A DNA stretch of 64,000 nucleotides from positions 1 through 64,000 of the forward strand of contig NZ_JAGGOK010000084.1 of assembly GCF_018614615.1 (NCBI RefSeq), in the 5' to 3' direction. Below the pieces are notes generated by a model. It worked only from the letters and a program-made list of their open reading frames with translations. It ran no database searches and had not been told where the DNA came from. Numbering within the stretch: the first letter of the stretch is position 1; each line of letters begins with the position of its first letter. Positions 7,929 to 18,597 of this stretch are shown here, piece by piece. Source of the DNA: Streptomyces sp. ISL-100 (lineage in GTDB: Bacteria > Actinomycetota > Actinomycetes > Streptomycetales > Streptomycetaceae). The translations under genes were made by a program, and so were the position numbers.

Positions 7929-8363
7929 TCAGCGTCCCGTGGCGCTCGCCGCGCCCGCCCTCTGCCTGGCCGGTGTCATCAGATACGGCCGTACGCTCTT
8001 GACGAGCATCGCCATCTCGTAACCCAGCACCGCTGCGTCCGCCTCACGCCCCGCGAGCACCGCGAGGCAGGTGCCGGAGCCCGCGGTGGAGACGAAGAGG
8101 AGCGTGGAGTCCAGCTCGACGACGACCTGGCGGACCTCGCCGCCGTCGCCGAAGCGGGCACCCGCGCTGCGGCCGAGCGAGTAGAGGCCGGAGGCGAGGG
8201 CGGCCATGTGGTCGGCACTGTCGGTGTCGAGCCCGTGGAGCGACTTCACCAGGCCGTCGGAGGAGAGCAGAACCGCGCTGCGTGTGAAGGGAACACGCTG
8301 GACCAGGCCGCTCAACAGCCAGTCGAGATCGGACACTTGGCCGGTCGGCGCATCACTCGCCAT
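7929..8363 (-). CDS. cvnB: Conservon roadblock/LC7 protein CvnB
   Basis: 144 aa, roadblock/LC7 fold (residues about 14-105: LDWLLSGLVQRVPFTRSAVLLSSDG through SGTCLAVLA). Such proteins act as GTPase-regulating scaffolds, here for CvnD. It lies 90 bp downstream of cvnA and 2 bp upstream of cvnC. Nothing unusual is seen. Confidence 0.92.
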   Translation of the reverse strand: MASDAPTGQVSDLDWLLSGLVQRVPFTRSAVLLSSDGLVKSLHGLDTDSADHMAALASGLYSLGRSAGARFGDGGEVRQVVVELDSTLLFVSTAGSGTCLAVLAGREADAAVLGYEMAMLVKSVRPYLMTPARQRAGAASATGR

Positions 8364-8453
8364 GGTGCATCTACTCCTTGGGGTACTGCGGGCGGAAGGT
8401 GTGGAGGGGCGAAAGGGAGGGGCGAAAGGGAGGGGTTGAGGCGGAGGCAGTGG

Positions 8454-10340
<1,887 letters not shown>

Positions 10341-10567
10341 CAGCGTCCTCGGTACGTGGGGCCCCAGGGATCGGCGTACTGCGTCTGTTCGACCACGGTC
10401 GGTCTGGGCTCAACTTGGGCGATGTGGCCCCATGTTGATCACCGGGCACTCACAGTAGTCGGCAACCTTTCATGATCGACGCGCAGTTGCCAAACTTGCC
10501 CGCGCAGCGTCCCGCTCTGGTATGACGCCTCGTACTACAGACCGAAAAACTGATGGCTCCCGCGGCC

Positions 10568-11806
10568 CTAAACGGCGGGCGCGGTCTCCGGTTCGCCGGT
10601 GCCCGCGATGCGGCCGGAACCCACCTTCCGCCCGGGGGCCGCGGGCATGCCGCCGCCCGTACGGTCCGCCGCCGACCCCTTGGCGACCGCGCGCCACCAC
10701 GGCGCGGCGGGGAGGGCTGCTCGCACCGAGGGCTCGAAGGGCTCGCCGGGGCGCGGCAGCGCGATCCGGGCTCCCGTGTCGGCGGCGGCCTTGAGGGTGC
10801 CCTCGGCCGGTTCGGACCACGGGTGCGGGGCGAGGTTGAACGTACCCCAGTGGATCGGCAGCATCGGGCCGCTCGACGGACCGGCCGACGGGCCGCCCTG
10901 GAGGTCCAGGTGCGCCTGGATGCCCTCTGCGGGCGTCATGTGGATGTCGGGCCAGTACTCGCTGTACGCACCGATCTGGATCATGGTGGCGTCGAACGGG
11001 CCGTGCTCGGCGCCAATGTCCTTGAATCCTTCGAAGTAGCCGGTGTCGCCGCTGTGGTAGATCCGGCGCTCCGGTCCCGTGACGACCCAGGACGCCCAGA
11101 GCGTGTGCTGCTGGTTGCGCAGGCCGCGGCCGCAGAAGTGGCGGGCCGGGGTCGCGGTCAGACCGAGCCCGGCGATCTTCACCGTGTCGTTCCAGTCCAG
11201 CTCGTGCACGCGGTCGGGGGGTACGCCCCAGCGCTCGAGGTGGGCTCCGACGCCGAGCGGCGCCGCGAAGGCCGTGCGGGTGCCGGCGAGCGCCCGGATC
11301 GTAGGCATGTCGAGGTGGTCGTAGTGGTCGTGCGAGATGACGACGGCGTCCAGCGGGCCGATCGACGCCAGGGGCACGGGAACGGGGTGCAGCCGCTTGG
11401 GCCCGACGAAGGAAAAGGGGGAGCAGCGCTCGCCCCACACCGGATCGAAGAGCACGCGCCGCCCGTCGATCTCGGCGAGCACGCTCGAATGGCCCATCCA
11501 GGTGAGGCGCAGTCCGGTGGCGGGCGGCTCGGCCAGGTCGGTGAGGGTCGTTGCGTGAAGAGGTACGGGGCCGGCCGGCGTCCTACGGCGCCGCTCCTCC
11601 TTGCGGAAGTAGACCTTGGCCAGTTCGAGCGTCGATCCCGAAGGTCTCGTCCGCGCGCCCACCGGGTTCTGGAAGACCCCGTCGGCGAAGTTGGGCGAGC
11701 GCCTGATGCGCTCCATCCGCTCCCCGGCCGGATCCGCGCCGAAGGCGGCGGTCCGCAGCGAGCGCAGCCGGGAACGCAGCGGTGGCAGAGCGTCAGCGCC
11801 GGTCAC
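10568..11806 (-). CDS. MBL-fold metallohydrolase (UlaG / NAPE-PLD-like)
   Basis: 412 aa, cytoplasmic. Metallo-beta-lactamase fold with SHDHYDHLD (HxHxDH) near residue 155, a His in PARHFCGRG, HSGDTG, and a terminal His in IHWGTFN. The N-terminal region (about 60 residues, SPNFADGVFQNP) is typical of the NAPE-PLD/RomA-like subfamily that acts on phospholipids or other phosphoesters; the substrate here is unknown. The C-terminal 40 residues are Gly/Pro-rich. It stands alone, divergent from the catabolic operon at 12089. Confidence 0.85.
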   Translation of the reverse strand: MTGADALPPLRSRLRSLRTAAFGADPAGERMERIRRSPNFADGVFQNPVGARTRPSGSTLELAKVYFRKEERRRRTPAGPVPLHATTLTDLAEPPATGLRLTWMGHSSVLAEIDGRRVLFDPVWGERCSPFSFVGPKRLHPVPVPLASIGPLDAVVISHDHYDHLDMPTIRALAGTRTAFAAPLGVGAHLERWGVPPDRVHELDWNDTVKIAGLGLTATPARHFCGRGLRNQQHTLWASWVVTGPERRIYHSGDTGYFEGFKDIGAEHGPFDATMIQIGAYSEYWPDIHMTPAEGIQAHLDLQGGPSAGPSSGPMLPIHWGTFNLAPHPWSEPAEGTLKAAADTGARIALPRPGEPFEPSVRAALPAAPWWRAVAKGSAADRTGGGMPAAPGRKVGSGRIAGTGEPETAPAV

Positions 11807-12001
11807 AGGACCTCCATGGGCTCAGCGTCTTCGCCCATTATGAGTGCCGGGTACGACAGCGCGGGAACGGGGCCATTACGGACCCGGTACGGGACGGCGT
11901 ACGAGCCGGGGTACGGCGCGCGGCGCGGAGCAGTCGCGGGACAGCCGCGGGACAGCCGCATGTATGGCCGGAACTGATTGGCGGTTCAGTAACAGATCTC
12001 G

Positions 12002-12046
12002 TTGACACGGGTGCTTCCGGCTCCAGATACTGACTGACGGTTCAGT
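12002..12046 (+). promoter_or_regulatory. Promoter with overlapping TetR-type operator
   Basis: TTGACA (12002-12007), an 18-bp spacer and GATACT (12026-12031) form a good housekeeping promoter for the acyl-CoA dehydrogenase operon. ACTGACGGTTCAGT (12033-12046), inverted arms ACTGA/TCAGT, covers the likely transcription start. A second ACTGA...TCAGT pair lies at 11973-11990, just upstream of the -35. Two operator copies bracketing a promoter fit repression; no regulator gene is adjacent. Confidence 0.75.
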
Positions 12047-12088
12047 TAATCCACCGTTGCGACACCGCCGTCGTGCCTGGAGGCACCC

Positions 12089-13246
12089 ATGTCCGACCTC
12101 CCCACCGAGCTCGTTCCGCTCAACGCGGAGCAGCGCGACATCGTCGAGCTCACTCGTACCTTCGCGCGTGAGGAGATCAGGCCCCGGGCGCGCGCCGTGG
12201 ACGAGGCGGACACCGAGACGCCCTGGGACCTGTGGCGCAAGGCCGCCAAGGTCGGCCTCACCGGATTCATGCTCCCCCAGGAGTACGGAGGCGGCGGTTT
12301 CACCGACGTCTTCACCCAGTGCCTCGTGCAGGAAGAGCTGTGCGTCGGGGACCTCGGCATCGGGAATCTGCTCTGCTCGAACGGCTTCTTCGCCGACCCC
12401 CTGATGGAGCTGGGCAGCCCCGAGCAGAAGCGTGAATGGCTGACCCCGCTCACCGGGCCCGACACCCCGATGACGTCCCTGGCGACCACCGAACCCGGCT
12501 CGGGATCCGACGCCGCCTCGATCGTCACGACGGCGACGCGCACCGCCGGCGGCTACCGCATCAACGGCCAGAAGTCGTGGATCTCCAACGCCGGAGAGGC
12601 CGAGCAGTACGTCGTCTTCGCCAAGACCGACCCCTCGCAGCGCTCGCGCGGTGTGACGGCATTCCTGTTCCGCAAGGACACGCCCGGGGTGTCGTTCGGA
12701 GAGCCGATGCGCAAGATGGGACAGCGCGCGATCGTCTGCCGCGAGATCTTCCTCTCGGACGTCTTCGTTCCCGACGCCGACCGCCTCGGCGACGAGGGGC
12801 AGGGCTTCAGCGGACTGATGCGTACGTTCGACATCTCGCGCGCCGTACTGGGCGCAGCAGCGACGGGCGTCGCCAGGGCCGCGTACGAATACGCCCGCGA
12901 CTACGCGACGACCCGGCAGCAGTTCGGCAAGCCGATCATCGAGCACCAGGCGGTGGCGTTCCGGCTCGCCGACATGCGCACGCGCATCGAGCAGGCGCGG
13001 CTGATGACCTGGCGGGCCGCCAAGCGGCTCGACGCGGGGCTCGACGCGACGCCCGAGGCGGCGATGGCGAAGCTGACCGCCTCGGAGACGGCGGCGTACT
13101 GCACCTGGGCAGGTGTCCAGACGCTGGGCGGCTGGGGGTACTCGCGCGAGTACCCGGTCGAGCAGTGGATGCGTGACGCGCGGCTCGAAGAGATCGAAGA
13201 GGGGACCTCGGACATCATGCGCCTGGTCATCTCGCGGAGTGTCTGA
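12089..13246 (+). CDS. Acyl-CoA dehydrogenase
   Basis: 385 aa, full length for the family. FAD-dependent alpha,beta-dehydrogenation of an acyl-CoA thioester. N-terminal helical domain, middle beta domain with TTEPGSGSDAAS and QKSWISNAG, and C-terminal helical domain with RQQFGKPIIEHQ and the catalytic Glu in EEGTSDIMRL. First gene of a five-gene operon with 1-bp spacing to the next. It could act on branched or short acyl-CoA from amino-acid breakdown, given the neighbours; chain-length preference cannot be read. Confidence 0.92.
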   Translation: MSDLPTELVPLNAEQRDIVELTRTFAREEIRPRARAVDEADTETPWDLWRKAAKVGLTGFMLPQEYGGGGFTDVFTQCLVQEELCVGDLGIGNLLCSNGFFADPLMELGSPEQKREWLTPLTGPDTPMTSLATTEPGSGSDAASIVTTATRTAGGYRINGQKSWISNAGEAEQYVVFAKTDPSQRSRGVTAFLFRKDTPGVSFGEPMRKMGQRAIVCREIFLSDVFVPDADRLGDEGQGFSGLMRTFDISRAVLGAAATGVARAAYEYARDYATTRQQFGKPIIEHQAVAFRLADMRTRIEQARLMTWRAAKRLDAGLDATPEAAMAKLTASETAAYCTWAGVQTLGGWGYSREYPVEQWMRDARLEEIEEGTSDIMRLVISRSV

Positions 13247-13247
13247 G

Positions 13248-14894
13248 GTGGCGGCGCGAGGGGTGACATCCCACGGGCGTTACGGCCCCGAGGCCGCGAT
13301 GACCGGCGGCGAAGCCCTGGTCAGGGCGCTGGCCGCGCACGGCGCCCGCATGGCGTTCGGTATCCCCGGCACGCACAACCTGGAGATCTACCGGCATCTG
13401 GAGCCGTACGGCATCCGGCATGTGACACCCCGCCATGAACAGGGCGCGGGGTACGCCGCCGACGCCTACGCCCGGGTCACCGGCCAACCCGGCATCGCCG
13501 TCACCACCACCGGGCCCGCCCTGCTCAACATCGCTGCGGCGGCGGGCCAGGCGTACTCGGACAGTGTGCCGCTGCTGATCGTCTCGCCGGGCATGCCCCT
13601 GCGCCACCCCCGGCAGCCGACCGGCATGCTGCACGAGATGCGCAGCCAGACCCAGACGCTGCGCGGGGTCGCCGCCTTCAGCCACCGGGTGTCGACGGTC
13701 GAGGAGATCGGTGCGGCGGTCGCACGGGCCTTCACGCTCTTTCGCACCGAACGCCCCCGTCCCGTACACATCGAAGTACCGCTGGATCTGCTGGAGGACG
13801 CGGAGCGGGTGGGCGGCGTACGCCTGGCGCCGCCGTCCGCCGAGCGGCCGCCCGGCGCCGCGCCCGTGCGGGAGGCCGCGGCTGCCCTGCTGGCGGCTCG
13901 CCGGCCGGCGCTGGTTCTCGGCGGCGGCGCCCGGGAGGCGGGGGCGGAGTGCCGCGCGTTGGCCGAGGAACTGGGTGCGTTCGTCGTGACCACGGCCAAC
14001 GGCAAGGGGATTGTCGACGAGTCCCACCCACTGTCGCTCGGCGTTTCGTTGCACAGTCCGTCCGTACAGAAGGCGCTGACCAACTGCGATGTGGTCCTTG
14101 CCGTCGGGACCGAGCTCGCCGAGTCGGACCTGTGGTCGGCGCCGCCGTCCGCCCTCGGCGGGACGCTGATCAGGGTGGATGTGGACCCGGCGCAGATGTA
14201 CGCCGCAATGCCCGCGGACGTGGCGCTCGTCGGCGACGCGCGCGACTCGCTCAGGGCGCTGCGGAAGGCCACCGCCGGTCAGCGCCTTACGAGCCCGGCC
14301 ACGCTCAGCAGCGCCGTCGCGGCGCTGCGCGGCGAGCGGGACGCGGAGACGGCCGCCCGGGACGCGCGGTGGATTCCGTACCTGCGCGCGATCCGTGGCG
14401 TGCTGGACGAGGACGCCGTCATCACCTCGGACAGCGCGCAGTGCTGCTACTACGGCGCGATCCCGCACCTGCCCGTCGGTCCCCGTGGCCGCTACCTCCA
14501 TCCGACCGGGTTCGGCACGCTCGGATACGCCCTGCCTGCCGCGATCGGCGCGAAGTCGGCGTATCCCGGGCGGCAGGTTGTCGCGCTGAGCGGCGACGGC
14601 GGGCTGCAGTTCACCGTGCAGGAGTTGGCGACCGCCGCGCAGCTCGGACTTCCGCTGCCCGTCGTCGTGTTCGACAACGGGGGCTACGGCGAGATCCGCG
14701 ACGAGATGAACGCCCGCGGCGACACACCGACCGCCGTCGACCTGCCGCGCGTAGACCTGCCGGCGCTGTGCCGTGCGTACGGCGGCGGGGGCACGCACGC
14801 CGCGTCCCCCGGCGCGCTCGCCGAGGCGCTGGCGCGGGCGCTGAAGACCCCCGGTCCGACCGTCATCACCGTTCCCGAGGAGAGCACCGTATGA
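13248..14894 (+). CDS. Thiamine-diphosphate-dependent 2-oxoacid decarboxylase
   Basis: 548 aa. TPP enzyme of the acetolactate-synthase/AruI (5-guanidino-2-oxopentanoate decarboxylase) type. N-terminal pyrimidine domain (FGIPGTHNLEIYRHL, RHEQGAGYAADAYAR with the catalytic Glu), a central domain, and a C-terminal PP domain with GDGGLQFTVQELATAAQ, ending before NGGYGEIRDEM (Mg-TPP motif GDGG-x-NN variant). The GTG at 13248, one base after the upstream stop and preceded by GGAG, is preferred over the ATG at 13299. With an amino-acid dehydrogenase next door, a 2-oxoacid substrate is likely; arginine-derived 2-oxoacid is one option. Confidence 0.85.
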   Translation: MAARGVTSHGRYGPEAAMTGGEALVRALAAHGARMAFGIPGTHNLEIYRHLEPYGIRHVTPRHEQGAGYAADAYARVTGQPGIAVTTTGPALLNIAAAAGQAYSDSVPLLIVSPGMPLRHPRQPTGMLHEMRSQTQTLRGVAAFSHRVSTVEEIGAAVARAFTLFRTERPRPVHIEVPLDLLEDAERVGGVRLAPPSAERPPGAAPVREAAAALLAARRPALVLGGGAREAGAECRALAEELGAFVVTTANGKGIVDESHPLSLGVSLHSPSVQKALTNCDVVLAVGTELAESDLWSAPPSALGGTLIRVDVDPAQMYAAMPADVALVGDARDSLRALRKATAGQRLTSPATLSSAVAALRGERDAETAARDARWIPYLRAIRGVLDEDAVITSDSAQCCYYGAIPHLPVGPRGRYLHPTGFGTLGYALPAAIGAKSAYPGRQVVALSGDGGLQFTVQELATAAQLGLPLPVVVFDNGGYGEIRDEMNARGDTPTAVDLPRVDLPALCRAYGGGGTHAASPGALAEALARALKTPGPTVITVPEESTV

Positions 14895-16075
14895 ACGCCC
14901 CCCTGATCTCGCAGATCTGGACCGATCACGTCACAGGGCGCCGGGGCTTCCTGGTCGTCGACCGGCTCGTACGCGGCGTGTCCAGCGGCGGCCTGCGCAT
15001 GCGCGCGGGCTGCACGCTCGACGAGGTCGCGGGACTGGCCCGTGGCATGACGATGAAGGAGGCCCTCCACTACAACGCCGAGGGCCGTTACATCCCGCTC
15101 GGCGGCGCCAAGGGCGGCATCGACTGCGACCCGCGGGACCCCGAGGCGTACGGCATCCTGGTGCGCTACCTGCGCGCCATGCGGCCGCACATCGAGAACT
15201 TCTGGACGACCGGCGAGGACCTCGGCCTGACCCAGGACATCGTCGACAAGGCCGCCACCGAGGCCGGCCTCGTCTCCTCCATCCAGGCCGTCTATCCGCT
15301 GCTCGACGACGAGAGCGCGGCGCGGCAGCGGCTCGCCGACGCGTTCGCCGTCGAGGTCGACGGCATCGGCCTCGACGAGCTGGTCGGCGGCTGCGGAGTC
15401 GCGGAATCTGTGCTCGCGGCGCTCGACCGCGCGGGGGTCGCGTACGAGGGGACCCGTGTCTCCGTACAGGGCCTCGGCACGATGGGCGGCGCGACGGCCC
15501 GCTTCCTGTCCCTGGCGGGGCTGAAGATCGTCGCCGTGGCCGACGTGAAGGGTACTGTCGCCAACCCGGACGGCCTGGACGTCGAAGCGCTGCTCGGCGC
15601 GCGCGACGCGTACGGCGCGGTGGACCGGGGCGTGCTGCGCGCCGGGGACCTCGAACTGCCGGGCGACGCCTGGCTGTCCGCAGAGGCGGAGGTGCTGATT
15701 CCGGCGGCTGTCTCGTACGCCGTCGATGCCACCAACCAGGAGCGCATCGGCGCCGCCGTCCGCTGGATCGTCGAGGCGGCCAACATGCCGGTGCTGCCCG
15801 ACGCGGAGCTGCTGCTGGCGGAGCGTGGAGTGAGCGTCCTGCCGGACGTCGTCGTCAACTCCGGTACGAACGCCTGGTGGTGGTGGACCCTCTTCGGCGA
15901 CATCGGCGCCGACGCGGACGAGGCGTTCGCGTACACGCGGCGCTCGATGCGCGCGCTGATCGACCAGATGCTGGCGCGGGCCGAGGCGGACGGCACGACG
16001 CCGCGCGCCGCGGCGCACGCGATCGTCGCCGACCGCCTGCCGGTGATCGCGGAGCGGTTCGGGTGGTACAGGTGA
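14891..16075 (+). CDS. Glu/Leu/Phe/Val-family amino-acid dehydrogenase
   Basis: 394 aa. Oxidative deamination of an amino acid to a 2-oxoacid. Catalytic MTMKEALHYN and GGAKGGIDCDP (Lys and Gly-rich loop), the active-site TTGEDLGLT, and a Rossmann domain starting at VQGLGTMGG. The C-terminal half carries AANMPVLPDA and NSGTNAWWWWTLFGDIG, a four-Trp run that is unusual. The ATG overlaps the previous stop by 4 bp. The product would feed the adjacent TPP enzyme. The preferred amino acid cannot be read from sequence. Confidence 0.9.
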   Translation: MNAPLISQIWTDHVTGRRGFLVVDRLVRGVSSGGLRMRAGCTLDEVAGLARGMTMKEALHYNAEGRYIPLGGAKGGIDCDPRDPEAYGILVRYLRAMRPHIENFWTTGEDLGLTQDIVDKAATEAGLVSSIQAVYPLLDDESAARQRLADAFAVEVDGIGLDELVGGCGVAESVLAALDRAGVAYEGTRVSVQGLGTMGGATARFLSLAGLKIVAVADVKGTVANPDGLDVEALLGARDAYGAVDRGVLRAGDLELPGDAWLSAEAEVLIPAAVSYAVDATNQERIGAAVRWIVEAANMPVLPDAELLLAERGVSVLPDVVVNSGTNAWWWWTLFGDIGADADEAFAYTRRSMRALIDQMLARAEADGTTPRAAAHAIVADRLPVIAERFGWYR

Positions 16076-18597
16076 CGCGCACCGGCCTGGAAGCGCTCTT
16101 CGACCCAGGATCGGTCGCTGTCGTCGGCGCTTCCGCCAACCCGGGGAAGTGGGGGTACTGGCTGGCCTCCGGGGCCCTCGAAGGACGTGATCGCCGTACG
16201 GTCCACCTGGTGAACCGGCGTGGCGGCGAACTGCACGGCGTACCCTTCCTGCCCGGCCTGGACGGCCTGCCGGACCCGCCGGAGCACGTGGTCGTCGCCG
16301 TACCTCCGCGGCAGGTGAGGCCCCTGGTGGCCGAGGGTCTGGCGGCGGGGGCCCGCTGCTTCACGGTCATCACGTCGGGCGGTACGAGCGCGGACGAGGA
16401 GCGTGAACTCGCCTCCCTGGTCACCGGGTGCGGAGCCCGGCTGCTGGGCCCCAACTGCATGGGCGTGGTGGACACGACGACCGCCCTGCGCCTGAGCTGG
16501 GGTGACTTCCCGGCGGGTGCGGTGGGCCTCGTCTCGCAGAGCGGCAATCTGGCACTGGAGATCGGCAGGCTGCTGGCCCGCGCCGGTCAGGGCTTCTCGC
16601 GCTTCGTGTCGCTCGGCAACCAGCGCGACATCGACGCGGCGGATGCGCTGGACGCGCTGATCGGGCACGGCCCCACCCGGATCGTGGCGGCGTACGTCGA
16701 GGACTTCCGCGACGGCCGCCGCCTGGCCCGCACCCTGACCACGGCGCACGCGGCGGGCAAGCCGGTGCTGCTGCTGACGGTAGGCCGCAGCGAAGCCTCG
16801 GGCCGAGCAGCGGCCTCCCACACCGGAGCCCTGGTCAGCGCCCGCGCGACGGTGGAGGCGGTGTGCCGCGACGCGGGAGCCTTGCTGCTGGACACGGCGG
16901 GCGAGCTCGTGGATACGGCGATATGTCTACTGGCGGCGCCGTCACGGGCATCGGCGCTACGACCGCCGGCGAACGGGGGCCTGAGGCACGCGCCGGCCGC
17001 GCGCGACGGACGGCCCGTCGGGGCAGCCGCGGGCGCGAGGCACACCGTGAGCACCGAAGCGGCCGAATCCTCCCACCACGTGCGGCACATGTGCGACGCA
17101 CGCGGCGGCACGGGAGCCGCGTCCGACGCGGAGAAGGAGCGGGTGGCCTCCGGCGAAGCCCGGGACGGGGCCGATGCCGACGGCTGGCCGGAGCCGGCAG
17201 GCCACCGAACACGTAACGCCGTCCCCGAAGTGGGAGAGACCCACAGCGAACGGCGCACCGCCCGCCCGCTCACCGGCGCCGCCGGCAGCGGGTGGCTCGC
17301 CCACGCGGATCGGCAGCGGGGCGCGTCGGGCCTCGGGGCGGAGGTCGGGGCGTCCCCGGCGGTGGAGCGCGTGGGCGCGCTGTCTGGCGGGGATGCGCGG
17401 GGCTCGGAGGCGGAATCCCCCGGTGGTCGGCGGCGTGGGCTGCGGGTTGGTGTCGTTGGGGACAGTGGGGGACAGGGGGCCCTGGCCGCCGATGCGTTGG
17501 TGGCGCGTGGGCTTGAGGTGCCCGGGCTCTGCGCCGACACCTCGCGCGAGGTCGCCGCTCATCTGCCGCCCGGTGCGGCCTGCGGCAACCCCGTCGATCT
17601 CGCCGGGGCAGGCGAGGCGGATCTGGCCAACTACGCACGTATCGCACGCGCGTTGCTGTTCAGCGGAGACGCCGACGCCGTCGTACTTACCGGGTACTTC
17701 GGCGACTACGCCACCGCCAACCCCGCCCAGGCGGACGGGGAGTGCGAAGTCGCGCTTGAACTCGCGGCAGCGGCACGGGAGTCCGGGCGGCAGCTCGTCG
17801 TACACACCATGGCGCGCGACTCCCCCGCCCTCGCCGTACTGCGCGCGCACGCCGTGCCCGTGTACGAGCGGATCGAGCAGGCCGCCACCGCCCTCGCCGG
17901 GACCGCCAGGCTGCACGCCACCGTCGTGGCGGCTCCGCCCCCGCCGCCGCCTCCGGCCTCGTTCACCGTGCCCGACGGCGGTTACGAAGCCGTGCGTGAG
18001 CTGCTCGCCTCGTACGGCCTCACCTTCCCGGCGGCCGGCTTCGTGACGACCGCCGACGAGGCGGCCGACGCCGCGTACCGCACCGGCTACCCCCTGGCTC
18101 TCAAGGCCATGGGCCTGGCCCACAAGACGGAGGCGGGTGGCGTCGCCCTCGGCATCGACGACGAGGACCGGCTGCGCGCCGTCTTCGCGCGGATGCGGTC
18201 CACCACCGGCGCCGCCCGCTACGCCGTGGAGGCGATGGCGTCTCCCCCGTACGCCGTCGAACTCATCGCCGGCGTACGGCGCGACCCGGCCTTCGGACCC
18301 GTCGCCATGGTCGGCATCGGCGGAGTCACCGCCGAACTCCTCGCCGACACGGCCGTCGCACTCGCACCGCTCACGCCCGGCCGCGCCCGCGCGTTGCTGC
18401 TGTCGCTGCGCCATGCCCCGCTGCTGACCGGCTGGCGCGGTTCGCCGCCCGTACATCTGGACGCGGCCGCCGCCGCCCTGTGCGCGCTCGCGCGGGCCTG
18501 CGCGGAGCATCCGGAGCTGTCCGAGCTCGAAGTCAATCCCCTGCTGGTCCACCCGGGCGGCGCGATCGCCCTCGATGCGCATGGAGTGCTCCGTTGA
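16072..18597 (+). CDS. ADP-forming acyl-CoA synthetase family protein with long linker
   Basis: 841 aa, acetate-CoA ligase (ADP-forming) architecture. CoA-binding Rossmann domain (DPGSVAVVGASANPGKWGYW), succinyl-CoA-ligase-like domains with SHTGAL (about residue 245), and a C-terminal ATP-grasp domain from about 630 (GYPLALKAMGLAHKTEAGGV). It makes an acyl-CoA from an acid, or the reverse. The GTG start overlaps the previous stop (GTGA). Odd: residues about 290-452 are a low-complexity Gly/Ala/Arg/Ser/Glu-rich stretch placed between LVDTAICLLAA and RRGLRVGVVGD, where the family normally has a short join. The frame is maintained throughout. Confidence 0.85.
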   Translation: MTRTGLEALFDPGSVAVVGASANPGKWGYWLASGALEGRDRRTVHLVNRRGGELHGVPFLPGLDGLPDPPEHVVVAVPPRQVRPLVAEGLAAGARCFTVITSGGTSADEERELASLVTGCGARLLGPNCMGVVDTTTALRLSWGDFPAGAVGLVSQSGNLALEIGRLLARAGQGFSRFVSLGNQRDIDAADALDALIGHGPTRIVAAYVEDFRDGRRLARTLTTAHAAGKPVLLLTVGRSEASGRAAASHTGALVSARATVEAVCRDAGALLLDTAGELVDTAICLLAAPSRASALRPPANGGLRHAPAARDGRPVGAAAGARHTVSTEAAESSHHVRHMCDARGGTGAASDAEKERVASGEARDGADADGWPEPAGHRTRNAVPEVGETHSERRTARPLTGAAGSGWLAHADRQRGASGLGAEVGASPAVERVGALSGGDARGSEAESPGGRRRGLRVGVVGDSGGQGALAADALVARGLEVPGLCADTSREVAAHLPPGAACGNPVDLAGAGEADLANYARIARALLFSGDADAVVLTGYFGDYATANPAQADGECEVALELAAAARESGRQLVVHTMARDSPALAVLRAHAVPVYERIEQAATALAGTARLHATVVAAPPPPPPPASFTVPDGGYEAVRELLASYGLTFPAAGFVTTADEAADAAYRTGYPLALKAMGLAHKTEAGGVALGIDDEDRLRAVFARMRSTTGAARYAVEAMASPPYAVELIAGVRRDPAFGPVAMVGIGGVTAELLADTAVALAPLTPGRARALLLSLRHAPLLTGWRGSPPVHLDAAAAALCALARACAEHPELSELEVNPLLVHPGGAIALDAHGVLR

